From Curtobacterium sp. MCLR17_007 (GTDB lineage: Bacteria > Actinomycetota > Actinomycetes > Actinomycetales > Microbacteriaceae): DNA of 64,000 bases. Of this stretch, positions 40,250 through 48,399 are shown piece by piece. Position 1 is the first letter of the stretch; each line of letters begins with the position of its first letter. The notes below the pieces were generated by a model. It was not told the origin of the DNA, ran no database searches, and saw nothing but the letters and a program-made list of their open reading frames with translations. The position numbers were made by a program, and so were the translations under genes. The stretch spans positions 3,534,001-3,598,000 of the forward strand of contig NZ_CP126271.1 of assembly GCF_003234655.2 (NCBI RefSeq), read 5' to 3'.

Positions 40250-41113
40250 ATGATCATCGTCACCGGCGCCACCGGCGCCCTGGGCTCCGCCACCGTGCAG
40301 GCCCTGCTCACCCGGCTCCCCGCATCCGAGGTCGGCGTGAGTGTCCGCGACGTCGACCGCGCCGCCGACCTCGCGGCACGTGGCGTCCGCGTCCGCGCCG
40401 GCGACTTCGCCGACCCGTCGTCGCTGGCGCACGCGTTCGAGGGCGCTGACCGCGTGCTCGTGGTCTCCGGCTCGACACTCGGGGCCGAGGGCGTCGCCAT
40501 GCACGCCGCCGCAGCACGGGCCGCGGTGGACGCGGGCGCAGAGCGGGTCTTCTACACCGCACACCAGGACACCCGGGCCGACTCGCCCGTGGCGTTCGCC
40601 GTCGACCACGCCGCCACCGAGGCCGCCCTCGCCGACCTCGACACCCCGTGGACCTCGCTGCGCAACGGGTTCTACGCCCACACCGTGGGGTGGCTCATCG
40701 CAGGAGCACGCGAGACGGGCGAGCTGCTCCTCCCCGAGGACGGACCGGTCTCGTGGACCGCGCGCGCCGACCTCGCCCAGGCGGACGCACTGCTGCTCGC
40801 CGACGGTCCGGTGTTCGACGGGCCGACGCCGCCGCTCACGGCACGCCACGCGGTCACGTTCGACGACGTCGCGCGGATCCTGTCCGACGTCACCGGCACC
40901 ACCGTCCGCCGCACGGTCGTGGACGACGACGAGTGGCTCGCGGAGCAGGTGGCGGGCGGCACGCCCGAGCCCGCGGCGCAGCTGCTGCTCGGCATGTTCC
41001 GCGCCGCACGCGCCGGCGAGTTCGACGAGGTCGACCCGCTGCTCGGTGACCTGCTCGGCCGCGAGCCGCTCCCCGTCCGCGACGCGATCGAGGCCGCGCT
41101 CACCCGCTCCTGA
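40250..41113 (+). CDS. NmrA-like NAD(P)-binding SDR protein
   Basis: A 287-residue atypical short-chain dehydrogenase. N-terminal Rossmann motif 'IIVTGATGALGSATVQALLT', then 'VSVRDVDRAADLAARGVRVR', 'DRVLVVSGSTLGAEGVAMHA' and 'YTAHQDTRADSP'. The Tyr-x-x-x-Lys of classical SDRs is not evident, matching NmrA/quinone-oxidoreductase-2-like redox sensors and reductases. ATG 40250 has GAAGGG 9-10 bases upstream. Controlled, by position, by the divergent TetR protein. Converges on the Ser/Thr kinase gene with 4 bases between. Confidence 0.89.
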   Translation: MIIVTGATGALGSATVQALLTRLPASEVGVSVRDVDRAADLAARGVRVRAGDFADPSSLAHAFEGADRVLVVSGSTLGAEGVAMHAAAARAAVDAGAERVFYTAHQDTRADSPVAFAVDHAATEAALADLDTPWTSLRNGFYAHTVGWLIAGARETGELLLPEDGPVSWTARADLAQADALLLADGPVFDGPTPPLTARHAVTFDDVARILSDVTGTTVRRTVVDDDEWLAEQVAGGTPEPAAQLLLGMFRAARAGEFDEVDPLLGDLLGREPLPVRDAIEAALTRS

Positions 41114-41117
41114 GCGC

Positions 41118-42704
41118 TCAGCCCTTGTCGTGGCCCGGGGCGCTGCCCGACTTGCCGGGAGCGGAGCCGGGGCCTGTGCCCGTGCCCGTGCCACCCGCTG
41201 GCCCCGCGTTCGTGTCACCGACCGGCGTCTGCACGGGCAGCGTCGGCTGGACGGACGGCTGCGGGCCGTTCGACGGCTCAGACGGCTGCGAGGGCTCCGG
41301 CTCGGGCTGCGACGGCTGCTGTTCCGGCTCGGACGGCTGCTGCTCGGGCTCGGAGGGCTGCTGCTGCGAGGGCTCGTCCGACGGCTGCTGCTGGGACGGC
41401 TCGTCCGAGGGCTGCTGCTGTTCCTGGCTCGGGGACGACGAGTCCGTCGGTGCGGGGGTCGAGCCGCCGCCACCGAGTGCGACCACCGCTGCGATGATGC
41501 CGGCGAGCACGAGCACGCCGACGATGACGAGCGTGACGATCAGCCCCGTACGGCGCTTGCGCTCCTCGGGCGGCTCGGGCTGTGCGGCACGTGGCGCGAC
41601 GGGCGCGCCGCCGCCGGTACCGCCGGCGTTCCCCCGCTGTGCACCGAGCACGGTGGTCGCGACGTCGTCCTGCCGGGAGGCCCCGCTCGCCGGCATCACG
41701 CGGGTCGCGTCGTCCTGCGGTCGGGTCACGGGCATCGCGCGCGTCGGTTGGTCCGCGCCGGACATCGCCTGGGTCGCCTGGTCGGCGGACGCTGTCGCAG
41801 GCGAGCCGAGCACGGCCGTGGCCCCGGCCACCCCCGCGGCCGCAGCGGCCGGTGTCAGCGTCCCGGGGCCTCCAGGAAGCAGTTGTGTCGCCAGGGCCGC
41901 GTCGTCGTGGGACAGCGCGCGCAAGCGGTCGGCCGCCTCGGTGGCGGACGGCCGTTCCGCCGGGTCCGTCGCGGTCATCACGTGCAGCAGCACGCGCCAC
42001 GACGTCGGCAGCGCGGGGTCGATCTCGGGCGACCGGGCGAGGCGCGCCGTGGCGGACTCGACCGCGGTGCCCGGGAAGGGCATGCGACCCGACAGGCACT
42101 CGATCAGCATCAGGCCGAGGGCGTAGACGTCCGCCTTGCCCGTGACCGGCTGGCCCAGGACCTGTTCCGGCGCGATGTAGGCCGCCGTGCCCATGACCGT
42201 GCCGGTGCCCGTGACGCGGGCGGCGTCGCGCAGCAGGGCGATGCCGAAGTCGGCGAGCTTGACGTGCGAGCCGTCGGACTCCAGCAGCACGTTCGCGGGC
42301 TTGACGTCGCGGTGGACGATGCCCTGCACGTGCACCGCGGCCAGGCCGTCGGCGACCTGGGCACCGACCCGTGCGGTCGTGGCACGGTCGAGGGGCCCCT
42401 CGCGCAGCCGCGTCGCCAAGTCGCTGCCGGGGACCAGCTCCATCACGAGGTACGAGTCGCCGTCGGCATCGTCGAGTGCCGCGTCGTAGAGGGTCACCAG
42501 GGCCGGGCTGCGCAGGCCGGCGAGCACGTGGATCTCGGCCTCGGCACGGGCCCGCTCACCGTGGTCCACCGCGCCCATGCGGAAGACCTTGACCGCGACC
42601 TCGCGTCCGAGTTGCTCGTCGACCGCGCGGTACACCGAGGCCATGCCCCCGTGGCCGAGCGTGCCCGTGACGCGGTACCTGCCGCCGAAGACCCGTTCTT
42701 CCAT
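41118..42704 (-). CDS. membrane Ser/Thr protein kinase with Gln/Pro/Ser-rich extracellular tail
   Basis: A 528-residue Hanks-type kinase. Gly loop 'GTLGHGGMASVYRAVDE' (residues 15-30), Lys39 in 'VAVKVF', catalytic 'GIVHRDVKPANVLLESDG', 'KLADFGIALL' and the APE motif 'AYIAPEQVLG' are all intact. A juxtamembrane Ala/Thr-rich linker carries likely phosphosites. One membrane helix (about 386-411) leads to a 116-residue tail of repeated 'QQQPSDEPS' and 'EPEQQPS' units then a Gly/Pro/Ser end; there are no PASTA domains. ATG 42704 has TAGGTT 7 bases upstream. Confidence 0.93.
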   Translation of the reverse strand: MEERVFGGRYRVTGTLGHGGMASVYRAVDEQLGREVAVKVFRMGAVDHGERARAEAEIHVLAGLRSPALVTLYDAALDDADGDSYLVMELVPGSDLATRLREGPLDRATTARVGAQVADGLAAVHVQGIVHRDVKPANVLLESDGSHVKLADFGIALLRDAARVTGTGTVMGTAAYIAPEQVLGQPVTGKADVYALGLMLIECLSGRMPFPGTAVESATARLARSPEIDPALPTSWRVLLHVMTATDPAERPSATEAADRLRALSHDDAALATQLLPGGPGTLTPAAAAAGVAGATAVLGSPATASADQATQAMSGADQPTRAMPVTRPQDDATRVMPASGASRQDDVATTVLGAQRGNAGGTGGGAPVAPRAAQPEPPEERKRRTGLIVTLVIVGVLVLAGIIAAVVALGGGGSTPAPTDSSSPSQEQQQPSDEPSQQQPSDEPSQQQPSEPEQQPSEPEQQPSQPEPEPSQPSEPSNGPQPSVQPTLPVQTPVGDTNAGPAGGTGTGTGPGSAPGKSGSAPGHDKG

Positions 42705-42711
42705 GCCCGGC

Positions 42712-42717
42712 AACCTA
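42712..42717 (-). promoter_or_regulatory. -10 box TAGGTT overlapping the PAP2 gene stop codon
   Basis: TAGGTT runs 42717-42712 on the minus strand, 7 bases before the kinase ATG. Its TAG is the stop codon of the PAP2 phosphatase gene. Confidence 0.55.
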
Positions 42718-43536
42718 CCGGCTCGGCCTGACGGCCTGCGCCGTCGGGACGTCCTCGTCGCGGTGCCGCACGGCCGTCAGGTACAGGCGGTGCGCCGTGA
42801 CCACGACCGCGAGCCACGCCAGTCCGAGTGCCCACGCCGCCAGCACGTCGGTGGACCAGTGGTGCCCGAGGAACACCCGGGACACCCCGATCGACACCAC
42901 GAACGCGGTGCCCAGCACGACGGTCCAGACGCGGGTCACCCGGCGGCTCTCGCGGAGCAGCAGCAGGTAGACGATCGTGCCGACGACGACGGTCGCGTTG
43001 AGCGTGTGTCCGGACGGGAAGGACGGCGAGTGCTCGAACGGCGGGACGGCGTCGGCGAGCGGCGGACGAGCACGGCCGATCAGGTCCTTGCCCGCGACGG
43101 TCATCAGCAGCGACCCCGCGCTGGCGGCCATGAGCAGCACCACGGGTGTCCACGCCCGACGCTGGATCGTGAACCCGACCAGGAACCCCAGCGCGACGAT
43201 CGGCATCCCGATCGTCCCGGCGACGTTCGTCCACCACGTGACGGCCGTGTCGAGCACGGGTGACCGCAGCGTCATCATCCAGTCCAGGACCGGACGGTCG
43301 AGCACTGCGGCGTCGTCCGCTTCCCGCACGCCCTCGTAGACCTCGGACGCGGCCCACGTGCACACCGAGGCCACCCCGATGCCGATCAGCAGCGTCACGA
43401 TGAGCAGGGGCAGGGCGCCGAAGCGCGCGCCGAGCCGTACCCAGGCGGACGAGACGGTCCGGCCGAGGCGGGTGCGCCAGGTGGTCAGGTCGACGTCGCC
43501 GACGGTGCGGTGTTCTCGGCGGTCGTCGTCGGTCAT
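42715..43536 (-). CDS. PAP2 family phosphatase
   Basis: A 273-residue membrane phosphatase (lipid phosphate or undecaprenyl-diphosphate type). All three PAP2 motifs are present: 'KDLIGRARPP' (K-x6-R-P), 'SPSFPSGHTLNA' (P-S-G-H) and 'SRVFLGHHWSTDVLAAW' (S-R-x5-H-x3-D). About six membrane helices. I start at ATG 43536 because the N-terminus 'MTDDDRREHRTVGDVDL' gives a normal cytosolic lead-in before the first helix. It may recycle lipid carriers for cell-wall or glycan synthesis. The 170 bases upstream (43537-43706) show nothing I can support. Confidence 0.9.
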   Translation of the reverse strand: MTDDDRREHRTVGDVDLTTWRTRLGRTVSSAWVRLGARFGALPLLIVTLLIGIGVASVCTWAASEVYEGVREADDAAVLDRPVLDWMMTLRSPVLDTAVTWWTNVAGTIGMPIVALGFLVGFTIQRRAWTPVVLLMAASAGSLLMTVAGKDLIGRARPPLADAVPPFEHSPSFPSGHTLNATVVVGTIVYLLLLRESRRVTRVWTVVLGTAFVVSIGVSRVFLGHHWSTDVLAAWALGLAWLAVVVTAHRLYLTAVRHRDEDVPTAQAVRPSR

Positions 43537-43706
43537 CCGACCAGCTTGCCCGTCCGTGGCTGCGTGCGCTCGGGCGTCAGTGGCGTGCGGCTGCGCGATG
43601 GCACGTGTGGTGACGCGGTGCGGGCCCGCACGCCCCGTGCCCGCTTGTTGCCCCGCACCACGCGACCAGCCCCGCACGAGGAGAACGGCAGGCCGCCGGG
43701 CGCCCG

Positions 43707-45392
43707 TCAGTCCTTCGCGCTGCCGTAGTCGTCGACGACCGAGACGGACAGCGGGAAGGTCACCGGGAACGTCCCGAACAGGATCCGGCCCGCGTCCTCG
43801 GCCGCTGCCGTGACCTGCTCGGCGACCCAGGCCGCGTCGGCTTCCGGCGTGTGCAGGACGATCTCGTCGTGCACGAAGAACACCAGGTGCGCGCCGTCCC
43901 GCACGGGGCCCCGGTACCGTGCGGCGAGTCGGGTCCGGAGCGACGCCATCCACGAGAGCGCCCACTCGGCCGCCGTGCCCTGCACCACGAAGTTGCGCGT
44001 GAACCGCCCCCAGCTGCGTGCCCGCGACTCGACCGAGCGCTGCATCGCCGGTGTCCCGTCCACCGACCACGCGCGGTTCCGGGCCTCGAACCACGCCGGT
44101 TCCGGGATCGGCGACGTGCGACCGAGCCGCGTCGTCACCGGCTCGCCGCGCTCCCCCGCCCGCGCTGCCCGCTCGACCAGGTCGAGCGCACGCGGGAACG
44201 CCCGCGCCAGCCGCGGGACGAGCCGTCCGCCCTCGCCCTGGGTCGCGCCGTACATGGCGCCGAGCATCGCGCCCTTTGCCTGTTGCCGCGTCTCGACGGC
44301 CCCGGAGGCGACGACACCGTCGTACAGGTCCCGCCCGTCACCGGCCCTGGCCATGTCGAGGTCGCCCGCCATCGCGGCGAGGACCCGGGGCTCCAGCTGC
44401 GCGGCATCGGCGACGACGAGCTTCCACCCGTCGTCCGCGACGACCGCCGGGCGGATGGTCTTCGGCAGCTGCATGGCCCCGCCGCCGTTCGCGGCCCACC
44501 GCCCGGTGACGACCCCACCGACGGCGTACTCGGGGTGGAACCGGCCGTCCCGCACCCATTCGTCGAGCCAGCCCCACCCGTTCGCCGTGAGCAGGCGGTA
44601 CAGGCGCTTGTACTCGAGCAGCGGCGCGATGGCAGGGTGCTCGAGCTGCTGGAGCTCCCATTTGCGGGTGCTGTCCACCACCAGGCCCGCCCGACGCAGC
44701 GAGCGCAGGACGTCGGCGGGCGAGTCCGGGCTGAGCGCGGGGTCGTCGAGTGCGGTTCGGAGCGCGTCGGCGATCTCCTCGAGCCGACGGGGCCGCACGC
44801 CGTACGGCACCCGGGGACCGAGGGCGTCCTCGAGCAGGCGTTCGTGCACGTCCGCGCGCCAGGGCAGCCCTGCGAAGCGCATCTCGGCGGCGACGAGGGC
44901 ACCGGCGGACTCGGCCGCGACCAGCAGCCGGAGCGCTCCCGGGTCCTTCGAACCGGCGACGGCTGCGAGCTGCGCACGGAGCTCGGCCGCTGGGTCGACG
45001 TCATCGGCCGGCTGCATGCCGGCGAAGAGCGCGTCGTCGAAGAGCGCCGCCTGGGTCGGTCGCGCCACCCGTTCCGACGGCGCGGCACGGTCCCACGACG
45101 ACTCGGGTGCGGTCTGCAGTGCCGATCCGCGGGCGGCCAGTGCCGCGCGGAGGATCCGGTGCGCCAGCCGCAGGTCGACGCAGCGTGCCACGCGGCCACC
45201 CGCTGCGAGCACGAGCGGGTACCAGCGGGAAGTGTCGTCCCACACCCAGCGCACGCCGGGAGCCTCGTGCCGAGCGACGAACGCGGGCAGGTCCGCGTCG
45301 GCCACCGGGACCGGCGCGCCGTCAGCAGCGCCGGCGTCGGTCAGGGGCGTCGCGAGGACGCCGCCGTCGACGCGGCTGAGGACGAGGTGCAC
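43707..45392 (-). CDS. DNA polymerase I-like protein (bifunctional 3'-5' exonuclease/polymerase family)
   Basis: A 561-residue family A polymerase distinct from full-length PolA. Motif A 'LVVADAAQLEPRVLAAMAGD', motif B 'RQQAKGAMLGAMYGATQGEG' and motif C 'LVFFVHDEIVLHTP' contain the metal-binding Asp/Asp-Glu and the finger-helix Lys and Tyr. There is no 5'-3' nuclease domain. The 3'-5' exonuclease part at the N-terminus is short and I cannot find its full set of acidic residues, so proofreading is doubtful. Actinobacteria often carry this second polymerase; its role is unknown, probably repair. GTG 45392 has CATGAT 6 bases upstream. Confidence 0.9.
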   Translation of the reverse strand: MHLVLSRVDGGVLATPLTDAGAADGAPVPVADADLPAFVARHEAPGVRWVWDDTSRWYPLVLAAGGRVARCVDLRLAHRILRAALAARGSALQTAPESSWDRAAPSERVARPTQAALFDDALFAGMQPADDVDPAAELRAQLAAVAGSKDPGALRLLVAAESAGALVAAEMRFAGLPWRADVHERLLEDALGPRVPYGVRPRRLEEIADALRTALDDPALSPDSPADVLRSLRRAGLVVDSTRKWELQQLEHPAIAPLLEYKRLYRLLTANGWGWLDEWVRDGRFHPEYAVGGVVTGRWAANGGGAMQLPKTIRPAVVADDGWKLVVADAAQLEPRVLAAMAGDLDMARAGDGRDLYDGVVASGAVETRQQAKGAMLGAMYGATQGEGGRLVPRLARAFPRALDLVERAARAGERGEPVTTRLGRTSPIPEPAWFEARNRAWSVDGTPAMQRSVESRARSWGRFTRNFVVQGTAAEWALSWMASLRTRLAARYRGPVRDGAHLVFFVHDEIVLHTPEADAAWVAEQVTAAAEDAGRILFGTFPVTFPLSVSVVDDYGSAKD

Positions 45393-45459
45393 GGGACGAT
45401 CATGCCGTGCGCCACCGTCCCCGCTCGACGCGACGGACCAGGGCGAGGACCCGGCCCGG

Positions 45460-45681
45460 TCAGTGCCGGTCGCGTCGGTGCGGGTCCGTCCCGCCCGGTC
45501 GGACCGCGGCCGTGTCGGCGACGTCGATCCGCACGGTGCCGTCGTCGAGCTCAGCGACCTCGACACGGGGGTCCTCGTCGTGCTCGTCCGACCCCGACAT
45601 CCGCCGGAGCGTGTCGTGGCGGCGCTCGTCGAACGTCATGTCGACGCCGTCGTCCAGGTGGTCGCGGTCCGGTTCGCTCAT
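45460..45681 (-). CDS. small acidic hypothetical protein
   Basis: A 73-residue soluble protein beginning 'MSEPDRDHLDDGVDMTFDER' and rich in Asp, Glu and Arg, ending in 'GGTDPHRRDRH'. No family recognised. Supported by its start: ATG 45681 has TACCGT exactly 7 bases upstream, the leaderless pattern common here. Probably monocistronic; the gene upstream on this strand ends 34 bases away. Confidence 0.6.
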   Translation of the reverse strand: MSEPDRDHLDDGVDMTFDERRHDTLRRMSGSDEHDEDPRVEVAELDDGTVRIDVADTAAVRPGGTDPHRRDRH

Positions 45682-45715
45682 GGGCGCGACGGTACGCCCG
45701 CTGATCTGGACGGGC

Positions 45716-46492
45716 TCATGCGACGGGAGCGGTCCCGGTGCGTTCCGTCCAGTGCGCGCCACCGGACCAGCGGTCGGCCACCGCACGCTGCACGCGGCCG
45801 ACAGGCGTCGCGACGCGGGCGGTGGCGAGGTCGGCGCCGAAGACGAACTTCGCGGCGCTCTCGTCGCCCTCGTGCTCATCGTCGGGACCGGGCGGCTCCA
45901 GCGTGAACCGGTCGGCGAACCGCGCCAGGTTGGCCTGCGCGCCGATCGCGTGCGGCAGGCCGGGGTCGAGGGTCCAGGACCGGCAGCTCCACACGCGCGC
46001 CGTGTGCTCCGGCGCGAGTCGTCGGAGCACGTCCGGTGCCGCGGCGAACGACCGGTCGCAGGCGTCCGGCTCGAGCGGTCCGGTCTCCGGCACGTGCACA
46101 CCCCAGGCCCGGGTGCCGTCCGGCAGCGACACCCCGAGTTCGAACTGGAGGCGCCCGACGGCCACCACGCGTCCGGTCGCGACCGCGCAGAACCAGGACA
46201 ACCCGGTGCCCCGGATCCCGTACCGGTCGCGTTTGCGGTCGACGTCGGCGACGCTCGCCGCCGCCTGCGCGTCGGTCGCGCCGTGCGCGACGAGCCACGC
46301 CCGGGTCGACGGCAGGACGGCGCGCACCGCGGCGAGCGCGAACTCGTCCTGGGCATCGTCGTCGTCCCGGGCATCCGGGGCCGCTTCCCGGACGCACCTG
46401 GTGAGGGACGTCGCGAGGCGATCCGGGTCCACGACCCGACCCACCGCTCCGGTGAGCAGCGCGACGGCGGCGGGGTGGGCCTCCCGGGTCAC
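45716..46492 (-). CDS. acyltransferase domain-containing protein (GNAT-like N/C, DUF5596-type)
   Basis: A 258-residue protein. The C-terminal half, with 'VHVPETGPLEPDACDRSFAA', 'RVWSCRSWTLDPGLPHAI' and 'ANLARFADRF', matches the GNAT-like C-terminal domain of a family usually annotated only as acyltransferase domain-containing protein. The N-terminal half includes 'YGIRGTGLSWFCAVATGRVV'. The start GTG 46492 overlaps the stop of the upstream permease (GTGA), so it is the last gene of the sugar-uptake operon. Its coupling to amino-sugar transport suggests it modifies a sugar or glycan, but that is inference. Confidence 0.72.
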   Translation of the reverse strand: MTREAHPAAVALLTGAVGRVVDPDRLATSLTRCVREAAPDARDDDDAQDEFALAAVRAVLPSTRAWLVAHGATDAQAAASVADVDRKRDRYGIRGTGLSWFCAVATGRVVAVGRLQFELGVSLPDGTRAWGVHVPETGPLEPDACDRSFAAAPDVLRRLAPEHTARVWSCRSWTLDPGLPHAIGAQANLARFADRFTLEPPGPDDEHEGDESAAKFVFGADLATARVATPVGRVQRAVADRWSGGAHWTERTGTAPVA

Positions 46493-47394
46493 TTCAGCCC
46501 GGACGAGGCCAGCCCGTCGATCACCCGGCGCTGCAGCACGACGAACATGATGAGCACGGGTGCCATCGCCATCAGGCTGGCCGCCATCAGCACCGGGTAG
46601 TCGATCGTGCGGTCACTCGACAGCGTGGCCAGGCCCGCTGCGAGCGGCATGTCCTCGGCCCGGGTGGAGACCACGAGCGGCCAGAGCAGCTCGTTCCACG
46701 ACCACAGCACCGTCGTGATCGCGAGGACGCTGATCGACGGGCGGGCCAGCGGCAGCATGATCCGCCAGAACACCTGGAACGGGTTGGCGCCGTCCATGCG
46801 CGCAGCTTCTTCGAGCTCGGGCGGCAGGTTCAGGAAGGCCGTCCGCATCAGGAACGTGCCGAACGCGCTGAACAGACCCGGTGCGACGATCCCGGCCAGG
46901 GTGTCGAGCCAGCCGAGGCCCTGCACGATCTGGTACTGCGAGATCAGGTAGACCTGCGACGGGACCAGCAGGATCGACAGCACGATGCCGAGCAGCAGGG
47001 CGCGGCCGCGGAACCGCATCCGTGCGAAGGCGTAGCCGGCGAGCGTGCAGAGGATGATCTGCGCGATCGTGCGGATGATCGTGACGTACACGGACGTGCC
47101 GAGCTGGCTGAGGAACGGCAGCCGCTCGAACACCGCGGCGAAGTTCTGCCACTGCAGCTCCCCCGGCCAGAACACCGGCGTCACGGACTGCACCTGGGCG
47201 TTCGTGGACAGCGACATGATGATCTGCCAGAGGAACGGGAAGGCCATGACGAAGCCGCCGACCCCGAGCACGACGTGGATCCACCAGTGGCTGCCGCCGC
47301 GGCGGCCCGCGCGGGTCGTCGCGGGACGTCGGGCCGCGCTGGCACGGGTGGCGACGGCGACCTTCTGGCCCCGTGCCTGGATGATGCCGGTCAT
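46489..47394 (-). CDS. carbohydrate ABC transporter permease (MalG type)
   Basis: A 301-residue integral membrane permease of the CUT1 group. Six helices follow a basic N-terminus; the ATPase-coupling EAA loop is 'ELEEAARMDGANPFQVFWRI' and 'MLPLARPSISVLAITTVLW'. Late segment 'FVVLQRRVIDGLASSGLK' is the usual MalG-type C-terminus (ending in G-x-x-x-G-x-x-K). ATG 47394 overlaps the stop of the partner permease (ATGA). No ATP-binding subunit is encoded here, as in most actinobacterial CUT1 loci, which share a common MsiK-type ATPase. Confidence 0.94.
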   Translation of the reverse strand: MTGIIQARGQKVAVATRASAARRPATTRAGRRGGSHWWIHVVLGVGGFVMAFPFLWQIIMSLSTNAQVQSVTPVFWPGELQWQNFAAVFERLPFLSQLGTSVYVTIIRTIAQIILCTLAGYAFARMRFRGRALLLGIVLSILLVPSQVYLISQYQIVQGLGWLDTLAGIVAPGLFSAFGTFLMRTAFLNLPPELEEAARMDGANPFQVFWRIMLPLARPSISVLAITTVLWSWNELLWPLVVSTRAEDMPLAAGLATLSSDRTIDYPVLMAASLMAMAPVLIMFVVLQRRVIDGLASSGLK

Positions 47395-48374
47395 GCCTGT
47401 ACCCACCGTTTCTGGACCCGGAACTGCACGAGCGTGACGATGCCGATGAGGACGAAGATCACCATCGCGATCGCCGCGGCGAAGCCCTTGTCGTTGTCGA
47501 TGAACCCGGCGCTGTAGAAGTAGAAGACCAGGGACATGGTCTTCGGGATGACCGGGTTCGTGCTGCCGAGGATCGCGTACAGCAGGTCGAACAGCTGGAA
47601 GCTCGAGATCGTCGTCACGATGACCACGAAGAAGATGCTCGGGGTCAGCAGCGGCACGGTGACGGAGCGGAACTGTCGCCACCGGCTGGCGCCGTCGAGC
47701 TCGGCCGCCTCGTACAGCTCGGGCGGGATGTCCTTCAGCCCGGCGCCGAGGATGATCATCGAGAAGCCGAGCGACGACCACAGTCCGACGAGGCTCACCG
47801 CGACGAGCGCGAAGCCGGGCGTCGAGATCCAGTACGGACCGTCGATGCCGAACCGTCCGAGGAACCAGTTGACGATGCCGTAGTCGCCGTTGAACATGAT
47901 GCGCCAGACGAGCGCGATGGCGGCCGGCATCGCGACGTAGGGCAGGAAGAAGAGCACGCGGTAGAACTGGGCGAACCGCAGGCCGGGGGTGTTGAGCAGG
48001 CTCGCGAGCCAAACCGCGATCGGGATGCCGGCCAGCACGATCGCCGTGTAGATGACCGTGTTGAGCAGCGACTGGTACAGCTGCGGGTCCGCGAGCAGGC
48101 GGGTGTAGTTCGCCAGGCCGGTGAACGTCGCCCCGCCGAACACTCCCCAGCTCGTGAACGAGAACCAGAAGGTCTGCAGGATCGGCCAGATGTAGAAGGT
48201 GGCGACACCGACCAGCAGCGGCAGCACGAACAGCCAGGGCCACGCGCCGTCCGTCCGACCGTGGCGCGGGGTGCGGCCGCCGCCGGGGGCGCCCCGCCCG
48301 GACGCGCGCTGCGTCCGGGCGGGGGTGGCGACCGGAGTGGTCGCCGTGTCGGGGTGCTCGGTGTGGATCGTCAT
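47391..48374 (-). CDS. carbohydrate ABC transporter permease (MalF type)
   Basis: A 327-residue CUT1 permease. An Arg/Gly/Pro-rich cytosolic lead-in precedes 'WLFVLPLLVGVATFYIWPIL'; the EAA loop is 'PPELYEAAELDGASRWRQFR' and 'SVTVPLLTPSIFFVVIVTTI'. Six helices. ATG 48374 has GGAG 7 bases upstream. Paired with the adjacent MalG-type permease and the lipoprotein below. Confidence 0.94.
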   Translation of the reverse strand: MTIHTEHPDTATTPVATPARTQRASGRGAPGGGRTPRHGRTDGAWPWLFVLPLLVGVATFYIWPILQTFWFSFTSWGVFGGATFTGLANYTRLLADPQLYQSLLNTVIYTAIVLAGIPIAVWLASLLNTPGLRFAQFYRVLFFLPYVAMPAAIALVWRIMFNGDYGIVNWFLGRFGIDGPYWISTPGFALVAVSLVGLWSSLGFSMIILGAGLKDIPPELYEAAELDGASRWRQFRSVTVPLLTPSIFFVVIVTTISSFQLFDLLYAILGSTNPVIPKTMSLVFYFYSAGFIDNDKGFAAAIAMVIFVLIGIVTLVQFRVQKRWVQA

Positions 48375-48399
48375 CGGATCACTCCAGGACGCCGGGGCG

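Noticed and set aside
43537-43706. Possible gene in the gap between the PAP2 and polymerase genes
   Set aside because: Only shadow frames are open, with no start signal or family resemblance.
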